Positions 25,209 to 33,722 of a DNA stretch of 64,000 nucleotides are shown here, in pieces (the first letter of the stretch is position 1; every line of letters begins with the position of its first letter). The translations under genes were made by a program, and so were the position numbers. Below the pieces are notes generated by a model. That model had not been told where the DNA came from. It worked only from the letters and a program-made list of their open reading frames with translations, and did no database searches. The stretch comes from Lampropedia aestuarii (GTDB lineage: Bacteria; Pseudomonadota; Gammaproteobacteria; Burkholderiales; Burkholderiaceae_C): positions 62,001-126,000 of the forward strand of contig NZ_SSWX01000001.1 of assembly GCF_004803635.1 (NCBI RefSeq), written 5' to 3'.

Positions 25209-28200
25209 CTAGTGGGCCGCTAGTGGGCGTGGGGCAGTCTCTGGGGCATCTTCGGATGGATCATGGCGGTGCACCAGCCGGTACAGCAGCGGCAGCACCA
25301 ACAAGGTCAGTATCGTCGACGAGATAATCCCGCCAATCACCACAGTCGCCAAAGGCCGCTGCACTTCCGCTCCGGTGCCGGTCGCAATGGCCATGGGCAC
25401 AAAGCCCAGCGAGGCCACCAAGGCGGTCATCAGCACCGGACGCAAACGCGACAAAGCACCTTCTTCCACCGCTTGCGGCACTGACAGGCCGGTTTCACGC
25501 AAGCTGCGAATCGCGGAAATCATCACCAGCCCATTGAGCACAGCGACCCCCGACAGCGCAATAAAGCCAATCGCAGCGGAAATGGACAGCGGAATACCAC
25601 GCATCCACAAGGCCAAGATACCGCCCGTTAAGGCAAACGGAATGCCGGTGAACACCACCAACCCATCGCGCACGTTGCCAAACATCGCAAACAACAAGGT
25701 AAAGACCAGCATCAAGGCTGCAGGAACCACAATTTGCAAGCGCTGTTGGGCTGATTGCAGGTTCTCAAATGTTCCCCCCCAGCGCGTCCAGTAGCCGCTG
25801 GGCAACGCGATGGTCGTCAGTTCGCGCTGCGCTTGCTCGACAAATGAGCCCACATCTCTGCCACGCACGTTGGCACTGACAATGATCAGACGCTTGCCAT
25901 CTTCACGGCTGACTTGGTTCGGGCCAGGGGCCAGTTCAAATTTGGCAATCGCATTGAGTGGAATAAACCCGGTGCGGCTGTCGGCGCTTTGAGGCAAGGC
26001 AATGGGCAGGCGCTCCAACGCCGCCAAGTCATTGCGCACGTCGTCTTGCAATCGCACCTGGATATCAAACCGGCGGTCGCCATCAAAGAGTGTGCCCGCT
26101 TCCTGACCGCCAATCGCGATCGCAATCGCCTGCTGAACTTCGTCCATGTTGAGGCCATAGCGTGAGGCCTCTTCACGGTCAATCTGTACCGTCAGCATGG
26201 GCAAGCCAGTGGTTTGCTCCACCGCCACCTCAGACGCCCCGGCAATGTTTTGCAGCGTATTGGCAATGTTTTGCGCAATGCCCTCCAGCACTTGCATGTC
26301 ATCGCCAAACACTTTCACCGCCACATCGCTGCGCACACCAGAAATCAACTCATTGAAGCGCAACTGTATAGGCTGAGAAAACTCGTATTTGCTGCCAGGA
26401 ATGCTCTCAGCCACTTCCTGAATCTCGGCTAATAAATCATCACGGCTGCGGCCGGGGTTGGGCCACTGGTTCTTGGGTTTGAGCATGATGTAGCCATCAG
26501 AAATGCTCGGCGGCATGGGGTCTGAGGCGACCTCGGCCGTGCCTGTGCGCGCAAACACACGTTCAATCTCTGGGATTTCGCTTATCAGCGCACGCTCTAG
26601 CTGCATCTGCATCTCCAAAGACTGGGTCAGGCTGGTGCCAGGCACACGCATGGCCTGTACCGCAAAGTCGCCCTCATTCAGGTTTGGGGCAAACTCGCTG
26701 CCCAAACGTGTCGCCAGTGCCAAACTAAGCGCTACGGCAACTAGAGCGCCAGCAATCACCAGCAAAGGCACACGCATCACGCCTTTGAGCAATGGCGCAT
26801 ACGCATTGCGCGCCCAGCCCATCAGGCGGTTTTCCTTCTCGCCCACACGTTTGCCAATAAACAGCGCCACGGCAGCGGGCACAAAGGTGATCGAGAGAAT
26901 CATCGCGCCAGCCAGTGCCAACACCACAGTCAGCGCCATCGGGTGGAACATCTTGCCCTCCACACCGGTCAGGGCGAAGATCGGCAGGTAGACGACCATG
27001 ATGATCAATTGCCCAAACAGCAAAGGCCTACGCACCTCCTTCGCAGCAGCAAAGACCTCTTGAAAACGCTCAGCACGGGTGAGCAAACGGCCTTTGAGCG
27101 CTTGCGCGTGGCTCAGGCGTCTGACGCAGTTTTCGACAATGACCACAGCACCATCGATGATGATGCCAAAATCCAGTGCCCCCAGACTCATCAAATTGGC
27201 ACTGATGCGGTATTGCACCATGCCGGTGAAAGTGAACAGCATGGACAGCGGGATGATCAAGGCGGTGATCAGGGCCGCACGGATATTGCCCAAGAAAAGA
27301 AACAGCACCACGATGACCAGAGCCGCGCCTTCGAGCAAATTGCCTTTGACTGTGGCAATGGCTTTTTCAACCAGGTTGGTGCGGTCATACACGGTGACGA
27401 TGTGTACGCCTTCTGGCAGTGAGTTGCGAATCGACTGCATGCGCTCATCCACCGCTTTGGAGACCACGCGGCTGTTCTCACCGATCAGCATGAACACTGT
27501 GCCCAGCACGACTTCACGGCCGTTATCGGTGGCTGCGCCGGTGCGCAGCTCACGCCCAAGCCCCACTTCGGCGAGATCGCGGATGCGCACAGGCTGGCCT
27601 TGCACGGTGCTCACAATCACCTCTTTGAGGTCTTCAATGCCTTGCACCTGGCCAGGGGCACGAATCAGGTATTGCTCGCCTTGACGCTCAATAAAGCCGG
27701 CGCCCACATTGGTGTTGTTGTTCTGCAGTGCAGTGACCAGCCGATCCAATGAAATGCCGTAGGAGACCAGCTTGTCTGGATGGGGGGAAATCAAGTACTC
27801 TTTAGCAAAACCGCCGATCGAGTTGATCTCGGTGACTCCTGGCACGGTACGCAATTGTGGCTTGACCACCCAGTCCTGGATCTCGCGCAAATCCATCAGC
27901 GTATAAGGGCTGCCATCTGCTTTAGTGGCCCCCTCCTCGGCTTCGACGGTCCATAAATAGATCTCCCCCAGCCCGGTGGAGATGGGCCCCATGGTTGGCG
28001 CAATCGCTGCCGGCAGGCTATCGCGCGCTTCTTGGATACGCTGGTTGACCAATTGGCGCGCGAAATAAATATCCGTGCCATCTTTGAAAATCACCGTGAC
28101 TTGCGAGAGTCCATAGCGCGAGAGCGAGCGGGTTTGCTCCAAGTTGGGCAAGCCCGCCATCGCTGTCTCAATCGGGTAGGTGATGCGCTGCTCGGTCTCC

Positions 28201-28376
28201 AGCGGTGAGTAGCCAGGCGCCTGTGTATTGATTTGCACCTGTACGTTGGTGATGTCAGGCACAGCGTCAATAGAGAGCCGCTGGTAGCTATAGCCCCCAA
28301 AAATGGCCATCCCCACCACGGCCATCATGACAAGCCAGCGCTGCTCAATGGCAAAGCGAATAATGCGTTCAAACAT
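25209..28376 (-). CDS. czcA: Heavy-metal RND efflux pump inner-membrane subunit CzcA
   Basis: A 1055-residue RND transporter of the HME family. It exports divalent cations (Co, Zn, Cd or Ni) from periplasm and cytoplasm by proton antiport. Twelve transmembrane segments with two large periplasmic loops are visible. The HME signature in the fourth segment, LDFGIIIDGAVVIVENC (about 400-416), supplies the proton-relay Asp and Glu residues and is the form typical of Co/Zn/Cd pumps. It has an AGGA site before its ATG and follows czcB by 12 bases. Exact metal specificity cannot be read from sequence. Confidence 0.92.
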   Translation of the reverse strand: MFERIIRFAIEQRWLVMMAVVGMAIFGGYSYQRLSIDAVPDITNVQVQINTQAPGYSPLETEQRITYPIETAMAGLPNLEQTRSLSRYGLSQVTVIFKDGTDIYFARQLVNQRIQEARDSLPAAIAPTMGPISTGLGEIYLWTVEAEEGATKADGSPYTLMDLREIQDWVVKPQLRTVPGVTEINSIGGFAKEYLISPHPDKLVSYGISLDRLVTALQNNNTNVGAGFIERQGEQYLIRAPGQVQGIEDLKEVIVSTVQGQPVRIRDLAEVGLGRELRTGAATDNGREVVLGTVFMLIGENSRVVSKAVDERMQSIRNSLPEGVHIVTVYDRTNLVEKAIATVKGNLLEGAALVIVVLFLFLGNIRAALITALIIPLSMLFTFTGMVQYRISANLMSLGALDFGIIIDGAVVIVENCVRRLSHAQALKGRLLTRAERFQEVFAAAKEVRRPLLFGQLIIMVVYLPIFALTGVEGKMFHPMALTVVLALAGAMILSITFVPAAVALFIGKRVGEKENRLMGWARNAYAPLLKGVMRVPLLVIAGALVAVALSLALATRLGSEFAPNLNEGDFAVQAMRVPGTSLTQSLEMQMQLERALISEIPEIERVFARTGTAEVASDPMPPSISDGYIMLKPKNQWPNPGRSRDDLLAEIQEVAESIPGSKYEFSQPIQLRFNELISGVRSDVAVKVFGDDMQVLEGIAQNIANTLQNIAGASEVAVEQTTGLPMLTVQIDREEASRYGLNMDEVQQAIAIAIGGQEAGTLFDGDRRFDIQVRLQDDVRNDLAALERLPIALPQSADSRTGFIPLNAIAKFELAPGPNQVSREDGKRLIIVSANVRGRDVGSFVEQAQRELTTIALPSGYWTRWGGTFENLQSAQQRLQIVVPAALMLVFTLLFAMFGNVRDGLVVFTGIPFALTGGILALWMRGIPLSISAAIGFIALSGVAVLNGLVMISAIRSLRETGLSVPQAVEEGALSRLRPVLMTALVASLGFVPMAIATGTGAEVQRPLATVVIGGIISSTILTLLVLPLLYRLVHRHDPSEDAPETAPRPLAAH

Positions 28377-28388
28377 GGGACTTCCTAC

Positions 28389-29609
28389 TCAATGGCCGTG
28401 ATCGACAGACGATTTACCCAACTCCGCTTTGAGCATGAACGCCCCTTCGGTGACATAGGTCTGACCGGCACTCAAGCCAGCCAGGATTTCCGTATATTCC
28501 GCATCGCTGCGCCCCATCTGCACAGGTTGGGCTTTGTAGCCATGATCGTCCAGCACAAACACAACGCTCTCCTGCGCATCAAGCCATTGAATGGCCTTAC
28601 TCTTGACCGCAATCGGCACCTGGCTTTCCTCGGTCATGACCTCGACATTGACAAACAAGCCCGGCCGCCACAGATCCTGCGGGTTGGCCAATGCCACGCG
28701 TGCAGCTGCGGTACGGGTCAGCTCACCAATCAAGGCCCCGACGTAGGCCACCTTCCCTTCAGCGGACGCATCAAATGCGGTGGCACGCACCCTCACCGGT
28801 GCACCAACTTGCACCAAGGGCAGCTGCGGAGCCGAGACATTCATCTCTGCCCAGACGTAGCGCATGTCTGAGATGGTGAAAGAAGCGGTGCTTTCATTGA
28901 CCAACTCCCCCACGGTCAAATGTTTTTCCACCACAACCCCCTCAAATGGGGCACGCAATTCATAGCGGCTCACGCCAGCCGCACCGCCAGTGGCAGCCAC
29001 ACTGACACCAATCGCACTCAGCCGCTGAGAGGCATTGCGCACTGCGATTTCTGCCTCTTGCAACGCTTGGCGTGCTTGCAAATAGTCTTGTTCTGCGGAA
29101 ATTTTCTCTTCCCACAATTGCTTCTCACGTTGGTAGATTGTTTGCGCCAAAGCCAGGCGCTGGCGTGCTGTTTGCAGCTCGCTGCGCTGATCTGCCACTG
29201 CAGCGCTTTGAATGACCGCCAATAACTGGTCCTTTTTGACTTGCTCGCCCAGTTGGGCATGCACTGACTCCACAACCCCTGCCGCACGCGGCACCACATG
29301 GGCCGTGCGGTCCTCATCAAAGCGAATTTCACCGGGCAGCAATGTGTCTTTGCGAATCACCGCCGGCCCCGCTTCGGCCAGTGCAATACCAATCATCTTG
29401 GCCTGCGCCTCAGTGAGCTCGACAACGCCCTCCTCGTCGTGGTCGTCGTCGTCATCTTCTGCATGCACGGCTGCGGCCGTCTGCGTTGCAGTCTGTGGCG
29501 CGCGCAGTATCAGTGCGCCACCAACCATGCCGCAGGCCAGGATCACGGCAACCGCAATCCAGTGTTTGGGAGTTAAAAGGGCTGAGTCGAATTGTTGTTT
29601 CTCGGACAT
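28389..29609 (-). CDS. czcB: Heavy-metal RND efflux periplasmic adaptor CzcB
   Basis: A membrane-fusion (adaptor) subunit, 406 residues. One N-terminal anchor (about 14-32) is followed by an acidic and histidine-containing stretch (HAEDDDDDHDEEG, about 44-56) that may bind metal, then barrel-sandwich, alpha-hairpin (about 140-215) and beta-barrel domains (LRAPFEGVVVEKHLTVGEL, YVWAEMNVSAPQL). It bridges CzcA and the outer-membrane channel CzcC. The ATG is two bases after the czcC stop codon, so translation is coupled. Confidence 0.92.
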   Translation of the reverse strand: MSEKQQFDSALLTPKHWIAVAVILACGMVGGALILRAPQTATQTAAAVHAEDDDDDHDEEGVVELTEAQAKMIGIALAEAGPAVIRKDTLLPGEIRFDEDRTAHVVPRAAGVVESVHAQLGEQVKKDQLLAVIQSAAVADQRSELQTARQRLALAQTIYQREKQLWEEKISAEQDYLQARQALQEAEIAVRNASQRLSAIGVSVAATGGAAGVSRYELRAPFEGVVVEKHLTVGELVNESTASFTISDMRYVWAEMNVSAPQLPLVQVGAPVRVRATAFDASAEGKVAYVGALIGELTRTAAARVALANPQDLWRPGLFVNVEVMTEESQVPIAVKSKAIQWLDAQESVVFVLDDHGYKAQPVQMGRSDAEYTEILAGLSAGQTYVTEGAFMLKAELGKSSVDHGH

Positions 29610-29611
29610 GA

Positions 29612-30988
29612 TTAAATTCCGCTGGGGATAGTCGCTGTAGGGGCCACGGTGGCAGTAGGGATCAACGAAGAGGTGCCCAAAAGGCGGTCAATTTCAGCGC
29701 GCGCACGGTGCGAGGCCATGCGTTGCTCCAGCAGCTGGCGCTGCCCTTCAAACAAGGAGCGCTGGGCATCGAGGACCTCTAAAAAATTGAAGCGGCCCAA
29801 AGTAAAGCCACGCACAGCCAGGTTGTAAGCGGACTCAGCCGTTGGCACGACCTGGCTCTCTAGCAAGGCCACTTGCTGGTTGCTGCTGAGCAGTTGCTGG
29901 CGCGCAACCAAAACCTCAGCCTGCAATTGCAGGCGCTGGTTCTGCAGCATTTGCTGCGCCTGGTCGACTTTGCGCAGGGCCTGCAGTTGATTGCCTGCAT
30001 TGCTGTCAAACAGCGGCAGCGGAATACTGACCCCTACGACCAACTGGTTTCTGCCCAGGTCATTGGCCCGTTTCACACCCAAACTCAGAGTCGGGTCCTG
30101 CAAGCGCTTGCTGCGCTCTACGCTGGAGACGGCCTGGCTTTGCTCCAGCGCTCGGCGCGCCAGCAGCATGTCTGGCGCCTGGTCGATCAGGTGCTCAATC
30201 TGATCTGCCGTCGGGGGCTCAGGGATGCTGGAGAAATCGCCAGTGGCGCGGCCAAGCGCGCCCGCCCTGCCGCCCCATAGCGAGGCCAAACTTTGCTGGG
30301 CCACCACGATCAATGATTGTGCCTGCTGTACCTCCAATAAGACATTGGCCTCAGCCACTTGCGCACGGCTGGCTTCCAGCGGCACTGAGGTGCCAGCCCT
30401 CACCCGCTTTTGCGCCGCATCCAAGGCCTGCTGGGCCAGCGCGTGCGTTTTCAGCGCATTCTCTTCGCGCTCTTGCGCCAGCAGCAGCTCATAGAAAGCC
30501 GTGACGACCTGAAAGCGCAATGCGGCTTCGGTCTCAAAGATGTTGGCACTGGCCAGCGCTTTCTCGGTTTCGGCCTCGCGTATGCGGGCTTCGCGCTTGC
30601 CACCAATCTCAATCAACTGATTCACTTGCAGCGTGATCGAGCGCTCTTTTGAGCGCGTATCTTCCTGGCTGTATGCCAGCTCTGGGTTGGGCCGCGCCTG
30701 GCTTTGCAAGATCGCCCCTTCGCTGGCGGCAACGCCATATTGCGCAGCTTGCAAACCTGGATTGGCAGCAAATGCTTGTCGCATGGCCATCTCCAGCGTA
30801 ATGGTATGCGGCAAGACCGATGCGCGATCGTCCGTGGCCAATACTGGCGCGACAGCTCCTGTCTGCGCTACAGCGAGTACGGGCCAAGGCGCAGTCACCG
30901 CGATAGCGGCAAGAGCAGCAAGCCATGCCAAGAGTTTGCCGTGCATGCGATCACGGGGGTGATCGCTCTGCTGCGATGGGGTGGCCAT
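29612..30988 (-). CDS. czcC: Heavy-metal RND efflux outer-membrane channel CzcC
   Basis: A TolC-like outer-membrane factor, 458 residues from the ATG at 30986-30988, which has GGAG eight bases upstream. A hydrophobic signal segment (about 18-38, WLAALAAIAVTAPWPVLAVA) is followed by two OEP repeats (TLEMAMRQAFAANPGLQAAQ; LEQSQAVSSVERSKRLQDP) with long coiled-coil stretches. An alternative ATG 14 codons later would give a more compact signal peptide but has a poorer site. First gene of czcCBA. Confidence 0.9.
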   Translation of the reverse strand: MATPSQQSDHPRDRMHGKLLAWLAALAAIAVTAPWPVLAVAQTGAVAPVLATDDRASVLPHTITLEMAMRQAFAANPGLQAAQYGVAASEGAILQSQARPNPELAYSQEDTRSKERSITLQVNQLIEIGGKREARIREAETEKALASANIFETEAALRFQVVTAFYELLLAQEREENALKTHALAQQALDAAQKRVRAGTSVPLEASRAQVAEANVLLEVQQAQSLIVVAQQSLASLWGGRAGALGRATGDFSSIPEPPTADQIEHLIDQAPDMLLARRALEQSQAVSSVERSKRLQDPTLSLGVKRANDLGRNQLVVGVSIPLPLFDSNAGNQLQALRKVDQAQQMLQNQRLQLQAEVLVARQQLLSSNQQVALLESQVVPTAESAYNLAVRGFTLGRFNFLEVLDAQRSLFEGQRQLLEQRMASHRARAEIDRLLGTSSLIPTATVAPTATIPSGI

Positions 30989-31207
30989 GCGAACTTCTCC
31001 AGAAAATAGGATTGATTGACACATGACCAACTTGAGTACCACCTGTGGGCAACAATGCCACCCTTGATCTTCCAAGTGCGAGCAATGTGCGGCCCTGACA
31101 GCCATCACGCAGGCCATCGAGGCAGCACTTCGCTCTCCATCTAATGCGGACTTCATGTGCAGTGGCACGAATATAGGAATGGCGTGCCGACATAAAGCTG
31201 TCTGGAG

Positions 31208-31225
31208 GATTACAAATTTGTCATC
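31208..31225. promoter_or_regulatory. Candidate CzcR operator between czcC and czcR
   Basis: gattacaaatttgtcatc is an 18-bp palindrome with one mismatched pair (core acaaatttgt is perfect). It sits 43 bases upstream of the czcR ATG in the 279-bp divergent promoter region of czcCBA and czcRS. Location and symmetry fit binding by a dimeric OmpR/CzcR-family regulator; there is no direct proof. Confidence 0.5.
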
Positions 31226-31267
31226 ATTGCGCGCGCCCGTGGCGGCTGCACTAGGAAAAAGATACTC

Positions 31268-31957
31268 ATGCGATTGTTGTTGATTGAAGACCAGGCCACA
31301 CTAGGCCAATACTTGCGCAAAGGCCTCACGGAAGAAGGCTACATAGTCGATCTGGCATCCGATGGAATTGAAGGCTTGCACCTGGCCATGGAACTCGACT
31401 ACAGCCTGATCATTTTGGATGGCATGCTGCCTGGTATCGATGGTTTTTCACTCCTCACGGCGCTGAGGCAATCGAAAACCACTCCGGTCTTGATGCTGAC
31501 CGCTCGTGCCGATATCGAAGACCGTGTGCGCGGGCTGCAAAGCGGAGCCGATGACTACCTGATCAAACCCTTTGCATTTTCTGAGCTTGTGGCGCGCATT
31601 CAAGTGCTGCTGCGCAGGCTGCATGCACCCCACCAAACCGCCGAGCCCACCTCACTCAAAATTGCCGACTTGGAGGTCGATCTGATTCGCCGCAAAGCCG
31701 TGCGCGCTGGCCTGCGGCTCGAACTCACCGCCAAGGAGTTCAATCTGCTGACGCTGCTGCTGCGCAGGCAGGGCCAGGTGCTCTCCCGCACCGAACTGGC
31801 CTCGCAAATCTGGGACATGAACTTTGACAGCGACACGAACGTGGTTGAAGTCGCGGTACGGCGTTTGCGCATCAAAGTGGATCAGCCATTTGTATCGGCG
31901 CTGATTCACACGGTACGCGGCATGGGCTATGTCTTGGAGAGCCGAGCCGCACCATGA
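31268..31957 (+). CDS. czcR: Heavy-metal response regulator CzcR (OmpR/PhoB family)
   Basis: A 229-residue response regulator: receiver domain with acidic pair ED (7-8), phosphoacceptor Asp51 in LIILDGMLPG, Thr in MLTARAD, Lys in LIKPFAF, then an OmpR-type winged helix (ELTAKEFNLLTLLLRRQGQV, TNVVEVAVRRLRIKVD, VRGMGYVLE). It should activate the divergent czcCBA operon when CzcS senses excess metal. The stop codon overlaps the czcS start in ATGA. Confidence 0.92.
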   Translation: MRLLLIEDQATLGQYLRKGLTEEGYIVDLASDGIEGLHLAMELDYSLIILDGMLPGIDGFSLLTALRQSKTTPVLMLTARADIEDRVRGLQSGADDYLIKPFAFSELVARIQVLLRRLHAPHQTAEPTSLKIADLEVDLIRRKAVRAGLRLELTAKEFNLLTLLLRRQGQVLSRTELASQIWDMNFDSDTNVVEVAVRRLRIKVDQPFVSALIHTVRGMGYVLESRAAP

Positions 31958-33354
31958 AACTAGCAAGCCGCGCATCGCATTTGGGCCAACGTCTGTCCGG
32001 CTGGCTGGCATGGCTGAGCTTATTGGGCTTGGGCACGGTCAGTGTGATCGTGTATGGTCTCTTTGACGCCAACCTCAGCGCTAGGCAACAGCAGCTGTTA
32101 GAGCGCAAGCAACAGGTTCTGCTGCATTGGTTTGCCGACGCCAGCAGCGCGCCAGTCAACACAACACTGACCCATATGCTGACGGACTTCATGGCGGCAG
32201 ACGCCAGCTACACAATGCGCTTGACCGCAGCCGACGGCCGGACGTTGTTTGACAATACCTTGCCCCAAGCCCAAGCGGGGCGCGTATTGCAACGTGTCTT
32301 TGAGCTGCCTATCACGCCCCCTGGCTCGTCCACAGCCAGCCATGCCAAGGCCACCTTGGTCATGGATTTGCGCTCGGATGACGCACTGCTGCGTACTCTC
32401 GCCTGGATCTTGGCCGCATCGATGCTTGCCGGTGCTGTGATTTTGTCGCTGCTTGGTGGACTGCTGGTGCGACTGAGTCTGCGTCCAATGCAATCCCTGG
32501 TTGAACAAATCAACGACCTGTCTGCCAAACAACTCGAACGCAGGCTTGATGGCCAAGGGCTGCCGCAAGAGTTGATGCCTCTGGTGACGCAATTCAATGC
32601 CTTGCTAGACCGTTTGTCTGAAGCGTATCGGCAACTTGAATCATTCAATGCCGAAGTGGCGCATGAAATGAACACGCCACTGGCCACGCTGATCTCCAGC
32701 ACCGAAGTGGTATTGCGCCAGCCAAGATCGGCACACACCCTGGAAGAGACTTTGGGCTTGCATCTTGAAGAGCTCAGGCAACTGGCCTCCATTGTCAAAG
32801 ACATGTTGTTTCTCTCGCGTGCTGACCAAGGTATCGGCACGCGAGCCACCGGTATTTACAGCCTTGCGGCGATAGCGCAGGAGGTCGCATCGTTTTACGA
32901 TGCAGTGGCTTTGGAAGCCGATGTGACACTGCAAGTGCATGGTGATGCGCTTGCGCCATGCGATGCCGCGCTGATGCGACGCGCCATTTTCAACCTGCTC
33001 AGCAATGCCACGCGTTACGCGCAGGCAGGCACCTGCATTTCGATTCACATTGCCGCACCTGCGCAAGAGCAAGCAGTGATCAGTGTGACCAATCGTGGCC
33101 CGGAGATTGCACCGGAGCATCTCGCACATATTTTTGAGCGCTTCTACCGCGCAGACAACTCGGCTGCAACGCCCCAAAACCATGGTTTGGGATTGGCTAT
33201 TGTGCAAGCAATCGCCAAATTGCACGGTGGCTCGGTGTTCGTGCAGTCCGCACAGGGCCAAACCTGTTTTGGCATAATTTTGCCCTGCCCTGCCCAAGCA
33301 CACCAAGCGCCCACTGGCAACCGCAACACCGGGCAAGAGCCTGTACCTGCATAG
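31954..33354 (+). CDS. czcS: Heavy-metal sensor histidine kinase CzcS
   Basis: A 466-residue membrane kinase: first membrane segment at about 17-37, periplasmic sensor domain (38-145), second membrane segment (147-172), HAMP domain (173-225), the dimerisation/phosphoacceptor domain with His237 in AHEMNTPLATL, then the ATPase domain with N box (FNLLSNATRYA), G1-like VTNRGPEI, F box (IFERFYRAD) and G2 (NHGLGLAIVQAI). The H box differs from the common HELRTPL (Met-Asn for Leu-Arg). It overlaps czcR by four bases and should phosphorylate CzcR. Confidence 0.9.
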   Translation: MKLASRASHLGQRLSGWLAWLSLLGLGTVSVIVYGLFDANLSARQQQLLERKQQVLLHWFADASSAPVNTTLTHMLTDFMAADASYTMRLTAADGRTLFDNTLPQAQAGRVLQRVFELPITPPGSSTASHAKATLVMDLRSDDALLRTLAWILAASMLAGAVILSLLGGLLVRLSLRPMQSLVEQINDLSAKQLERRLDGQGLPQELMPLVTQFNALLDRLSEAYRQLESFNAEVAHEMNTPLATLISSTEVVLRQPRSAHTLEETLGLHLEELRQLASIVKDMLFLSRADQGIGTRATGIYSLAAIAQEVASFYDAVALEADVTLQVHGDALAPCDAALMRRAIFNLLSNATRYAQAGTCISIHIAAPAQEQAVISVTNRGPEIAPEHLAHIFERFYRADNSAATPQNHGLGLAIVQAIAKLHGGSVFVQSAQGQTCFGIILPCPAQAHQAPTGNRNTGQEPVPA

Positions 33355-33722
33355 GCCTGCGCGCGCAGTGCCATCGGCCTGCCACACACGGGCGCCTAAG
33401 CGCGGCTGACGCCGCCCAGCCAACCGAAGGTTTGCGGTGCAAACCTGGCGTAAAACCATTGGCAGTGCAACAGGTACGACCAGGCAGTACAACGATGCAT
33501 CAAGCGTGGTGTGAGCGGCTGTAGGCAGGTACACAAACGCCGACAAGCATGTCGGCGTTAGATAAGAGTGGCGTGTCTCACGCACTGCGATGCTAGTCCA
33601 GCAAGACCGGCTGTACCCTGAGTTGGTGAGCAGCAAGGCGGCTTGCCAGGTTCAACATCCATCGCTGGGTATGACCTAGCGCGCAGCATGGCTGCCTCTA
33701 AGTCAGACCCGGCTTCAGCGCA
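33355..33722. other. Intergenic region between convergent czcS and rne
   Basis: 368 bases with no supported gene. A strong perfect hairpin (aacgccgaca at 33536-33545, loop agca, tgtcggcgtt at 33550-33559) lies in the middle and may end transcription from either side. Its T-tract is poor on both strands (TTTGTGT on the minus side), so it is only a tentative terminator. Confidence 0.5.
33536..33559. terminator. Strong hairpin, tentative terminator between czcS and rne
   Basis: A perfect 10-bp GC-rich stem with a 4-base loop sits between two convergent transcription units. Neither side has a long T-run, so it may work with Rho or as a 3'-end stabiliser. Confidence 0.45.
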
